Positions 56,444 through 64,000 of a stretch of DNA of 64,000 bases are shown here, piece by piece; within the stretch, counting starts at the first letter, position 1; the number at the start of each line of letters is the position of its first letter. A program made the translations under genes and the position numbers. Under the pieces are notes generated by a model. That model was not told where the DNA came from. It did no database searches and worked only from the letters and a program-made list of their open reading frames with translations. The DNA comes from Bog-473 sp963840245. GTDB taxonomy: Bacteria; Actinomycetota; Acidimicrobiia; Acidimicrobiales; RAAP-2. The stretch is taken from the NCBI GenBank assembly GCA_963840245.1, contig CAWIYI010000008.1, forward strand, positions 1-64,000. The letters run 5' to 3'.

Positions 56444-56562
56444 CCGCCTTTCTACCCGCCGCTGCGCCAGAGCGCGCCGATTGCGCCATTCTGGAGGTCT
56501 CGAGCCGCGCCCGGCAGGTGCCTGCGCCGTCCGGCGGCACCGCCGTTACGCTCCGGGGCTGG

Positions 56563-57276
56563 ATGGCCCAATCCGATCTGGCCCGAGCTGACCTGGGGAG
56601 AACCCGTAGTGACCTGCACCGGGTCGCAGTGCACGTGCTCGGTCGCCGGCGCTTCGCGGTCAGCGGTCGCTTCGGGCTCCGGGCGAGCCCGCGCGGCATG
56701 GCCACGCCGGCCTTCGGCCCCGAGCCCGAGGTCGTGCGGATGGCCGGTCCCGAGCTCATCCGCGAGGTCGGTGCCGAGTCGTGGTCCGTGCCGATGGCCG
56801 GCTCGACGCTGTCCGAGCTGGCCGCGTTCGCCGGGGCCGACCTGACATCGGACTACTCGGCCGGGGCCGATGCGCCGGCGGCGGGCGCACCGGACGAGCC
56901 GCTGCAGCTCGATGCCGGTGCGCTCGACGTCCTCTACGCCTGGATCGATCTCGGCTGGCGGGCGCTCGATGCCATCAGGTCGGGTCCCGGCGCGGCGACG
57001 AACTGGTCGACCATTCAATTGTGGCCCGAGCATTTCGACGTGGGCACGACCCTCGACCTCGGGTCGGGCCGGGGGGTGAACCTGGGCTTCTCCCCGGGCG
57101 ACGCCTTCTCGGACGAGCCGTACGCGTACGTCGGACCCTGGGGTCCCGAGCGACCCGGCGATCCCGCGTACTGGAACGCGCCGTTCGGTGCGGTGATGCC
57201 ACGCTCCGCCGTCGACGACGCGGCGAAGTCCATCGCCTTCCTGCGCCGGGGGCTCGAGCTCCTCGGCAGCACGTGA
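56563..57276 (+). CDS. Conserved hypothetical protein upstream of the COQ4-motif gene
   Basis: A 237-residue soluble protein. LHRVAVHVLGRRRFAVSGRF at the start and a C-terminal block rich in Trp/Pro/Gly (TIQLWPEHFDVGTTLDLGSG, VNLGFSPGDAF, YAYVGPWGP) are its clearest features. The family is not recognised. The stop overlaps the next GTG (GTGA), so the two proteins are probably made together. ATG 56563 has TACGCT 10 nt upstream, close to the leaderless pattern. Confidence 0.6.
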   Translation: MAQSDLARADLGRTRSDLHRVAVHVLGRRRFAVSGRFGLRASPRGMATPAFGPEPEVVRMAGPELIREVGAESWSVPMAGSTLSELAAFAGADLTSDYSAGADAPAAGAPDEPLQLDAGALDVLYAWIDLGWRALDAIRSGPGAATNWSTIQLWPEHFDVGTTLDLGSGRGVNLGFSPGDAFSDEPYAYVGPWGPERPGDPAYWNAPFGAVMPRSAVDDAAKSIAFLRRGLELLGST

Positions 57277-58436
57277 TCGCCGTGCCCGTCCCGTTGCCCT
57301 CGGCCGAGACCGTCAACCTGTCGCCACCCGACGCGGCGGAGGCACAGCTCATGGTGGACGGCATCGTCTCGGCCGTCACCGGCCGGGAGGGCCTGCTGCC
57401 GATTCAGCGGGCGCTGCTCGAGTCGCTGTTCGCGGCCATGACCGGCCATGCCGTCACCGTGAAGGACGGCCCGACGACGACGGCCTCGGCATGGGCGTCC
57501 GATCTGCGCCGGCGCGATCTCCAGTTCCGGTCCCGCATGGTGCAGATCATGCTGCTCTGCGCACTGGTACGCCATCCCATCCCCGACGAGGTGGCCGACA
57601 ACGTGGCTGCGTACGCGCGCGAACTCGGCGTCGAAGACGGGCTGGTCGACGTCGCACGTGAGCTCGCGGCCGGGTCGCTGGACCTCGCCGCCCACGACTT
57701 CAGGCGGAACGGCTACGAGGGGACGTGGAACGAGACCGCGTCGGCGACCGCGGTCCACTCGGCGCGGGTCCTGCACGATCCCTGGGAGTTCTCCGTCGAC
57801 GATCCCGAGCTGGCGGCGCGCTGGGCGTCGCTCGAGAACCTCCGTGGTGACTCGCTCGGGCGCAAGGTATGGGAGCTCTACGAGGCCCGCGGCTTCACCT
57901 TCCCGGGATCGCCGGGCTCGGCCCCACCGTTGTTGGCCCAACACGACTGGGTCCACGTCCTGGCGGACTACGGCACGACGGTCGAGTCGGAGGTGGAGGT
58001 GTTCGGGCTGATCGCCCGGGCCAACGACGACCTGCACGCGTTCTCGCTCCTGGCCATGGTCCTCTCCCTCTTCGAGACCGGCTACCTGGCCCGCGGGGCG
58101 GGGCTGTTCGAGGCGTCGCCGGGCCACTTCTCGTCGAGCCCGCACATGGCCGTGCGGCTCTCCGACGCCATGCGCCGGGGAGCGCTGGCCCACGACGCGG
58201 TGACCGGCTCCGACAGCATCGATTTCCTCGGGATGGACTGGTTCGAGGTGGCCCACCTGTCCTGTGCGGACCTGCGCGCGCGCTTCAACCTGGTCCCCAA
58301 GGCGGACGCTGCGGTGGCGGCCGGTTCGGTCGGGCCCTGGGAGCCGGGAGGCATCAGTCCCTTCCAGCTGAACGCCGGCCGGGCGCTGGCCGCCTCGCGG
58401 GGCCGCCGTTACCACGCCCACGGTGCGTCGGTCTGA
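57273..58436 (+). CDS. Uncharacterised protein with COQ4-type zinc motif
   Basis: A 387-residue protein from GTG 57273. The N-terminal half is helical (LLPIQRALLESLFAAMTGHA), recalling TerB-like or CMD-like bundles. In the C-terminal half, residues 224-240 read HDWVH, 11 residues, then E, exactly the HDxxH-x11-E ligand pattern of COQ4, a protein of ubiquinone synthesis. The following helices (FSLLAMVLSLFETGYL) are also COQ4-like. Actinobacteria use menaquinone, so the substrate would differ. The domain call rests on this motif alone. It converges on the NarL-type regulator with a 3-bp gap. Confidence 0.6.
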   Translation: MIAVPVPLPSAETVNLSPPDAAEAQLMVDGIVSAVTGREGLLPIQRALLESLFAAMTGHAVTVKDGPTTTASAWASDLRRRDLQFRSRMVQIMLLCALVRHPIPDEVADNVAAYARELGVEDGLVDVARELAAGSLDLAAHDFRRNGYEGTWNETASATAVHSARVLHDPWEFSVDDPELAARWASLENLRGDSLGRKVWELYEARGFTFPGSPGSAPPLLAQHDWVHVLADYGTTVESEVEVFGLIARANDDLHAFSLLAMVLSLFETGYLARGAGLFEASPGHFSSSPHMAVRLSDAMRRGALAHDAVTGSDSIDFLGMDWFEVAHLSCADLRARFNLVPKADAAVAAGSVGPWEPGGISPFQLNAGRALAASRGRRYHAHGASV

Positions 58437-58439
58437 CCC

Positions 58440-59096
58440 CTACGACTCGAGGAACCGGAGCACGGCCAGCACCCGGCGGTGATCCTTCTCGGACACGGGG
58501 AGATCGAGCTTGGCGAAGATGTTGGCCACGTGCTTCTCGACCGCGCCCTCGCTGACGACGAGCGCGTTGGCGATGGCGGCATTGGAGCGCCCCTCGGCCA
58601 TGAGCGCCAGGACCTCCCGCTCGCGCCCGGTGAGGACGGACAGGGAGTCGGTGCGCCGCGTCGCGCCCAGGAGCTGCGTGACGACTTCGGGGTCCAGGGC
58701 GGTGCCTCCGACGGCGACCCGCTCCAGCGCCTCGACGAAGTCGCTGACGTCGGCCACCCGGTCCTTCAGGAGGTAGCCGATGCCGGAGGCGTCGTCGGCC
58801 AGGAGGTCCGCGGCGTAGCGGGTCTCGATGTACTGGGAGAACAAGAGGATGCCCATTCCCTCGTGGCGGGCGCGCAGCTCCAGGGCGAGGCGGAGCCCCT
58901 CGTCGGTGAACGTCGGTGGCATGCGGATGTCGATCACCGCCACGTCGGGTGGGTTCTGGGCGACCGAGCTGCGCAGCGCGGCCGGGTCCCCGACGGCGCC
59001 GGTGATGGCGAACCCACGGTCGACCAGGAGCTGGACCAGCCCGTCCCGCAGGATGGCCGAGTCCTCGGCGATGGCGATGCGGAGCGCGTCGACCAT
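58440..59096 (-). CDS. NarL/FixJ-type response regulator
   Basis: A 218-residue regulator. Receiver domain: LRIAIAEDSAILRDGL, phospho-Asp in PDVAVIDIRMPPTFTDEG and Lys in GIGYLLKDRVADVSDF. LuxR-type DNA-binding domain: LTGREREVLALMAEGRSNAA and SEGAVEKHVANIF. Its ATG shares one base with the upstream kinase stop. It is the last gene of the ATPase-permease-kinase-regulator row. Confidence 0.93.
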   Translation of the reverse strand: MVDALRIAIAEDSAILRDGLVQLLVDRGFAITGAVGDPAALRSSVAQNPPDVAVIDIRMPPTFTDEGLRLALELRARHEGMGILLFSQYIETRYAADLLADDASGIGYLLKDRVADVSDFVEALERVAVGGTALDPEVVTQLLGATRRTDSLSVLTGREREVLALMAEGRSNAAIANALVVSEGAVEKHVANIFAKLDLPVSEKDHRRVLAVLRFLES

Positions 59097-60497
59097 CACG
59101 AGGCGAGCGGGAGGTCGACGGTCACCACGGTCGGGCCGCCGGGCGGGCTGACGAGATGCAGCCGCCCGTCGACCGCGTGCACCCGGTCGGTCAGTCCGGC
59201 GAGGCCACTCGAGGAGGAGCCGACCGTGGTCAGTTGCGCGCCACCCGTCCCGTCGTCGCGCACGACGAGCCGCAGCCAGGTGCCCTGCTGCGTGCAGGAG
59301 ACCGAGGCCCGCGAGGCCCGGGCGTGCTGGGCCACGTTGGCCAGGAGCTCGGCCACGCAGAAGTAGGCGATCGCCTCGACGGCCGGCGTGGGCCGCGTCC
59401 CGAGCTCGACGGAGAGCTCGGTGGGCACCGCGCTGCGGGCGGCCAACGTGGCCAGAGCGCCTTCCAGTCCGATGTCGAGCGCCGGCGGGTGGATGCCCCG
59501 GGCGATGTCGCGGAGCTCGGTGATGGCCTCCTTGGCGCCGCGGTGCGCGGCGTCGACGAGCTCGCGCACCCGGTCGAGGTCGACGTGCTCGGGATCGTCC
59601 TCGAGCTTCTCCTTGGCCATGCCGAGGCGCATGGCGAGCGCGACGAGCTGGGCCTGGGTGCCGTCGTGCAGGTCGCGCTCGATACGGCGGAGCGTGGCGG
59701 CCGAGGCGTCGACCGTCTGGGTCCGGGCCGCTTCGAGCGAGCGCACCCGCGTGGCCATGGGGTCCGGCCCGAGCAGGCTGCGGATCATCATGCGGTCGAC
59801 GTTGACGAAGCCCCGCATGACCCAGGGCGCCGCGAAGAAGAAGATGGCGCCGAGAATGAAGATGGCGACGCTGTGGAAGAAGTCGATCGGACCGCCGTTG
59901 AAGGAATTCGCTGGGAAGAACACCCGGGCGAGCCCCCACACCGGCGGGCCGCCCCCGTTTCGCCCGAGAAGCGGGTTCGTGAGGCAGGCGAAGGCGTCCC
60001 ACCACAGGCTGACGGCGACCAGGACACCGAGGATCGACCAGGGCACCTTGAGGGCGAGGTAGCCCACGGCGCGCCAGGACACACGGTCGCGCAGGCAGGA
60101 CTGGAGCCAGCCCAGGAAACCGGGACGCCCGGCGAAGGGCTGGGGGTCCTCGACCGCCTCGCCGAGCATGCTGCGGGCCAGGCCGCGCTCGAGGCCGCCG
60201 ATGCCACGGGCGCTCCGCAGCGACAGCGCCAGCACGGCCAATCCGAAGAAGGTGATGGCCAGGATGAGGCCGGCCGCCATGGTGACCGAACACGAACAGC
60301 AGTCCGACCCCCGCCAGCGCGGAGCTCAGGAGGAAGAAGGCCAGCTCGCTCCAGACCCGCTTCGTGAAGGGCTCGTGCAGGATCCGGCGCGCCAGGACCT
60401 TGGCCCGTTCGGCCTGCTCCTCGCTCAGCGCAAGCGACATCTCGCGACCCCGGATGCGCACCCTGACGCCGCTGTCCTCGTCCTGATCCGGCGTCAC
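59096..60497 (-). CDS. Sensor histidine kinase, HisKA_3 type (one frameshift)
   Basis: The N-terminal sensor region has several membrane helices (FFLLSSALAGVGLLFVFG, LILAITFFGLAVLALSLR, ILGVLVAVSLWW, FHSVAIFILGAIFFF), like the 'putative sensor' domain of actinobacterial kinases. The phospho-acceptor His is in RRIERDLHDGTQAQLVALAM. The ATPase domain has ELLANVAQHARA and SGLAGLTDRV. A one-base shift near 60285, between the first two helices, must be repaired to give about 467 residues. GTG 60497 overlaps the permease stop (GTGA). It pairs with the NarL-type regulator. Confidence 0.88.
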
Positions 60498-61319
60498 GCG
60501 TCCCGCCGGTCGAGGAGAAGGGCGCCCAGGCCCAGCGCCACGACGCAGTAGGTGAGCATGACCACGACCCCGATTGTGACCGACAGCGCGTTGTCCTGCC
60601 GCACGACGGCCGCCACCGAGTTGGCGAAGATGAGCTCGGGGGCGTAACGGGAGATGCTCTCCGAGATGGAGTGGAGGAGGATGGGCGCCAGCAACGTGAA
60701 GCCGGCGAACACTGCGATGGCGCCGGCGGTGTGGCGGATGACGGTGCCGAGCCCCAGCCCGAGCAGCGCAAAGAGGGCGAGGAAGGCTCCCGACAGCGCC
60801 ACCGCCCGCAGCACGCCCGGTTGGCCGAGCGACGCGGTGGGTGCGCCCCCCGACAGCACGGCCTGGCCTTCGAAGAACGCGACGAAGCTCAGCGCCTCAC
60901 CGACGACCAGCGTGCAGAGTCCGACCACGACGACCTTGGCCGTCAGCAGCACGCCGCGGCGTGGCATGGCGGCCAGTGACGAGCGGATCGTCCCCGTGCC
61001 GTACTCGCCGCTCATGGCCAGCACGCCGAGGACCCCGATGGCGAGGGAGGCGACGGCGAGCCCGGCCAGGGACTGGTTCGTCGGGTCGAACCCCTGGTAC
61101 CAGCCTGGGGGGTGGTGCAGGGAGCTCCGGGTGGCCAGGTAGGTCACGAGGAGCGTCGCCGACGGCGGTGACGAGCAGCGTCCATCGGGTCGAGCGCAGC
61201 GAGACGAGCTTGGTCCACTCGGCTCGCATGGCCTGGCGCAGCCCGGCGCGCCAGGGCCGGGCGCCGGCGGTGCTGGCGCGCCCGGTGGTCACGACGGTGG
61301 TGATGGGGAGGGTGGTCAT
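60494..61319 (-). CDS. ABC-2 type permease (one frameshift)
   Basis: ATG 61319 after AAAGGA. The N-terminus MRAEWTKLVSLRSTRWTLLV is typical of ABC-2 permeases. A shift near 61158 must be corrected to continue TLLVTYLATRSSLHHPPGWY, SGEYGTGTIRSSLAAMPRRG and about six hydrophobic helices ending LGLGALLLDRRDA. About 274 residues. It works with the ATPase encoded upstream, and the downstream kinase and regulator probably sense the exported compound or its damage. Confidence 0.85.
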
Positions 61320-62270
61320 CGGAGGTCCTTTCAGCGGGTCGGCAGCGCGAGCCGCGGCCTGGTCGAGGGTGTGCGAGCGGTACTCGACGGACGAGCTGGT
61401 CAGCTCCATGAAGACGTCTTCGAGGGACGCGCGCAGCGGCGTGAGCTCGTGGACGGTGAGCTCCTGATCGGCCGCCAGCTCGCCGATGTCGGCGGACGAC
61501 AGGCCCGAGGCGACGATGCCGCCGTCGGCCTCGACGGACGGACGGGCCCCGGCCCGCGAGAGGGCGGCCACGAAGCGCCGCGGCGTCGGCGTCACGATGC
61601 GCACCGCGTCGCTCTGGTGGCGGGCGACGAAGTCGTCGACACTGGTCTCGGCGATCAGCGTGCCGCGGCCGATGACCACGAGCCGCTCCGCCGTCAGGGC
61701 CATCTCGTTGATCAGGTGGCTCGAGACGAGCACCGTCCGGCCCTCGGACGCCAGGTCCCGCAGCAGGTGGCGGACCCAGCGGATGCCCTCGGGGTCGAGG
61801 CCGTTGACCGGCTCGTCGAAGAGCAGCACGCCGGGGTCCCCGAGGAGGGCGCCGGCGATGCCGAGCCGCTGTCCCATGCCGAGGGAGAACTTCCCGGCCC
61901 GCCGGTCGGCCACCGCGGTGAGCCCGACGATGTCGAGCACGGTGTCGACCCGCGCCGCCGGGATGTCGTTGGTCTGGGCCAGCCAGCGCAGGTGGTTGCG
62001 GGCGCTCCGGCCCGGGTGGAAGGCCTTGGCGTCGAGGAGCGCGCCCACCTCGCGCAGCGGCCACGACAACTCGCCGTAGGCGCAGCCGTTGACGAGGGCG
62101 CTGCCGGCGTCGGGCACGTCGAGCCCGAGGATCATGCGCATGGTGGTCGACTTCCCCGAGCCGTTCGGGCCCAGGAAGCCGGTGACGACGCCCGGGGTGA
62201 CGGTGAAGCTCAGGTCGTCGACCGCCAGCGTCTTCCCGTAGCGCTTCGTCAGCCCGTGCGTGACGATCAT
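61320..62270 (-). CDS. ABC transporter ATP-binding protein
   Basis: ATG 62270 after AAGGAG. Walker A LGPNGSGKSTTMRMIL (about residue 38), signature FSLGMGQRLGIAGALLG (FSLGM for LSGGQ), Walker B VLLFDEPVNGLDPEG and switch His in VLVSSHLINEM. It resembles BcrA/CcmA-type exporters of peptides or antibiotics. As written, no stop separates it from the permease; a one-base shift near 61340 would end it at a TGA 11 nt before the permease ATG. The fusion is probably an artefact. Confidence 0.88.
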
Positions 62271-62482
62271 GGGTCTCCTTCCGCTCATCGGGCCCGGACA
62301 CTCCGCGCCGCCCGCCTCCCAGCATGAGGCTCCGCCGCCGCGCTGGGAATGCCGCTACCGGGCGTCCGGAGCTGGGGCTAGCACCAGGCGGGGCGGGGGG
62401 CCGGACGACCCGAGGGCAGATCGGGCCCGGCCACGGTGACCCCGCTTGCCGACGTCGACGCCGCCGCGGCCGGTGACCATGG

Positions 62483-64000
62483 TCACCCGGCGGCCGGGGA
62501 CCCGGCCAGGCCGGGTAGGAGGGCGGCCGGTCGGGCGGGGACGTGTAGGTGGTGACCGAGCCCGCCGTCGTGAACATCGGCACCGGCCCGGCCGGCACCG
62601 TGCCCGACTTGTAGCGGGCGCCGCCGTTGACGTAGCGCATCAGCCCGGTGCCGTTGGTGCCCTCCTCGTCGGGCCCCTTGGCCGTGGCGTCGTACCACAA
62701 GAAGGTGTAGTCGGCGGGTGACGAGTAGCTCGGGAACGGTGCCGCGCCCTGATAGCCGTAGGCCTCGAGCGGGGTCGTGGGGCCACCGCCGGTCGGCGGC
62801 GCGCGGAACAGCCCGGTGGCGAAGGTGTCCGGCGTGAGGTCGGGCCCGGCCAGCTGCACCCCGGTGAAGAACTGTTGGACCGGCGGGATGAGCGCCGGCG
62901 CCGCCAAGGAGGCCGGTGAGGTGTTGGCCCCGTACCACCAGCGGTAGAGGCGGTCGGCGTCCCCGGCTGCGACGGGCACCGGCACACCGAGACTGGTCAC
63001 CCCGAACGCGTGCGCCCACTCGCTCTGGTCGTAGTACCGCCCGAGGGCGGCGGTGTCGGTCAGGACGATGCCCGTGATGATCCACTCGGGGAAGTAGCCG
63101 ATGCCGGCCGCGGCCTTGGTGAGGTAGATCGGCATGATGGGATCGCCGGCGAAGATCACGCTCGTGGCGCCGGACGCCTTGAGCTTCTCGGCGATGGTCG
63201 CCGCCTGCGTGGGCAGCGTGGTGAGGTCGAGCGTGTAGGAGAGCGAGGTCTCCGAGGCCATGTTGGCGTGGCCCGCCCGCAGCTTCTCGGTCAGCGACGC
63301 CGTCAGCTCGGCATAGCCGGGAGAGGGCGGCTCCATCGTCTCGCTGACCACGTAGAAGGAACGCTTCTTCGTGTGGAAGGCGGGCTCGCCGGCCCAGATG
63401 GCGTCCTTGCCGTTCAACTTGGCCAAGACGTAGCCGATCGTCTCGTAGAGCGAGGTGTCGGCCGTGGGCAGGTTGGCCCACTGGTAGGGCGCGTTCTTCT
63501 GTATCTCGCCGTTGGTCGAGGAGTCGCCGCACCCCATGCACAGCACGTGCAGGCGGGCCAGCTCGTCCTGGTAGGCCGACGTCTGCGCCGGCCCGCCGAT
63601 GGAGGCGAACGCGTGGTCCTGCTGGGCCACGGTCACGGCGTCGGCGTGGGCGGCCACGGGGTCGGTCGCCGCGCCGCGTGGCGTTGAAGACGATGAGGTT
63701 CACGTGGCGCCCGTACATCTCGTAGACGTGGTTGAACATGGCCACGTAGGACTGAATGGTGGCCAGCGCCTGGGCCGGGGTGCCGGCCGCGGCCGAGATG
63801 GCGGAGGCGAGCCCGCCCGGCTCGGCCTGGTAGTAGACGAGGTTGACGGTGTCGGCCGTCACGCCGCTCGAGGTGGCGCCGCCGTTGGTGGCGCCGGCGG
63901 CGGGGACGGGCACGCACGGCGGTGAGTAGGCCGTCGGGATCTTCAGCCGGCCCGTGTGGGGGTCGCACTCGGTGCCCCAGTCGTAGGCCGCTGTCTTCCC
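62483..64000 (-). CDS. Extracellular solute-binding protein, type 1 periplasmic fold (5' end off window, two frameshifts)
   Basis: The window holds about 500 residues without the N-terminus. VTADTVNLVYYQAEPGGL, MFNHVYEMYGRHVNLIVFNA, AFASIGGPAQTSAYQDELAR, FHTKKRSFYVVSETMEPPSP and GATSVIFAGDPIMPIYLTKA follow the order of branched-chain-amino-acid-type (Peripla_BP_6) receptors. Shifts lie near 63680 and 62540; the corrected end is AWPGSPAAG at 62483. The ligand is unknown. Partner permeases would be beyond 64000 if present. The 212 bp between its stop and the ABC ATPase gene must hold the promoter of the latter. Confidence 0.75.
   Translation of the reverse strand, partial: GKTAAYDWGTECDPHTGRLKIPTAYSPPCVPVPAAGATNGGATSSGVTADTVNLVYYQAEPGGLASAISAAAGTPAQALATIQSYVAMFNHVYEMYGRHVNLIVFNATRRGDRPRGRPRRRRDRGPAGPRVRLHRRAGADVGLPGRAGPPARAVHGVRRLLDQRRDTEERALPVGQPAHGRHLALRDDRLRLGQVERQGRHLGRRARLPHEEAFLLRGQRDDGAALSRLCRADGVADREAAGGPRQHGLGDLALLHARPHHAAHAGGDHRREAQGVRRHERDLRRRSHHADLPHQGRGRHRLLPRVDHHGHRPDRHRRPRAVLRPERVGARVRGDQSRCAGARRSRGRRPPLPLVVRGQHLTGLLGGAGAHPAGPTVLHRGAAGRARPHAGHLRHRAVPRAADRRWPHDPARGLRLSGRGTVPELLVTRRLHLLVVRRHGQGARRGGHQRHRADALRQRRRPLQVGHGAGRAGADVHDGGLGHHLHVPARPAALLPGLAGSPAAG

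Noticed and set aside
60494..62270. Single-chain ABC ATPase-permease fusion
   Set aside because: The permease has its own AAAGGA and ATG, and a TGA lies 11 nt upstream of it in a neighbouring frame, so an indel near 61340 is simpler.

Overview
This 64 kb window is a high-GC (about 70%), gene-dense actinobacterial chromosome segment around the replication-initiation locus. GTG starts, 1-4 bp stop/start overlaps and high GC at third codon positions fit a free-living actinobacterium. The mix of families (leaderless genes, Ino1-PadR-DUF5318 block, WS/DGAT acyltransferase, F420-type flavin-split-barrel protein) suggests an Acidimicrobiia-like lineage, which is inference only. Two gene blocks that lie on either side of oriC in Mycobacterium tuberculosis are present here in nearly the same order: rpmH-rnpA-yidD-yidC-jag-rsmG-parA-parB-cwlM-trxA-trxB-murJ-DUF6049-pcnA, and ino1-padR-DUF5318-rpsF-ssb-rpsR-rplI-dnaB.

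Layout. 1-1.2 kb: the minus-strand 5' portion of a repeat-rich membrane protein. 1.5-5.6 kb: dCTP deaminase, an N-acyl-D-amino-acid deacylase-like amidohydrolase, signal peptidase I. 5.6-14.5 kb (minus): gyrA, gyrB, dciA, recF, dnaN, dnaA. 14.7-20.9 kb (plus): rpmH, rnpA, yidD, yidC, jag, rsmG, two parS sites, parA, parB. 21.1-28.4 kb (minus): cwlM-like gene, trxA, trxB, a small membrane protein, degV, murJ, DUF6049-like gene. 28.5-37.2 kb: pcnA, an AhpD-like gene, ino1/padR (minus), DUF5318, panB, rpsF-ssb-rpsR-rplI, dnaB. 37.3-43.2 kb (mostly minus): a lipoprotein, a HAD phosphatase, and a five-gene cluster encoding a Tat-exported cysteine-rich MauA-like protein fused to propeller-like repeats plus MauD-, MauE- and CcdA/MauF-like proteins. 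43.3-45.2 kb: an amidohydrolase and a class II aldolase. 45.2-48.3 kb (minus): a LigD-type polymerase, a PHP protein and a LigC-type ligase. 48.4-52.5 kb (minus): PIG-L deacetylase, MFS transporter, SDR, peroxiredoxin, OmpR-type regulator. 53-56.4 kb: flavin-split-barrel protein, DUF2505-like protein, WS/DGAT acyltransferase, patatin. 56.6-58.4 kb: an unknown protein and a protein with a COQ4-type HDxxH-x11-E motif. 58.4-62.3 kb (minus): ABC ATPase, permease, histidine kinase and NarL-type regulator. 62.5-64 kb: a truncated substrate-binding protein.

Two global features matter for the reader. First, about 20 single-base frame disruptions fall in otherwise conserved genes (jag, rsmG, parA, trxA, trxB, degV, panB and others). 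Each family alignment resumes after a one-base correction, so most look like indel errors in the assembly, not true pseudogenes. Second, many genes lack a Shine-Dalgarno sequence and instead have a -10 hexamer 6-8 nt before the start codon, the signature of leaderless transcripts. The most unusual locus is the MauA/D/E/F-like cluster at 39.1-43.2 kb.
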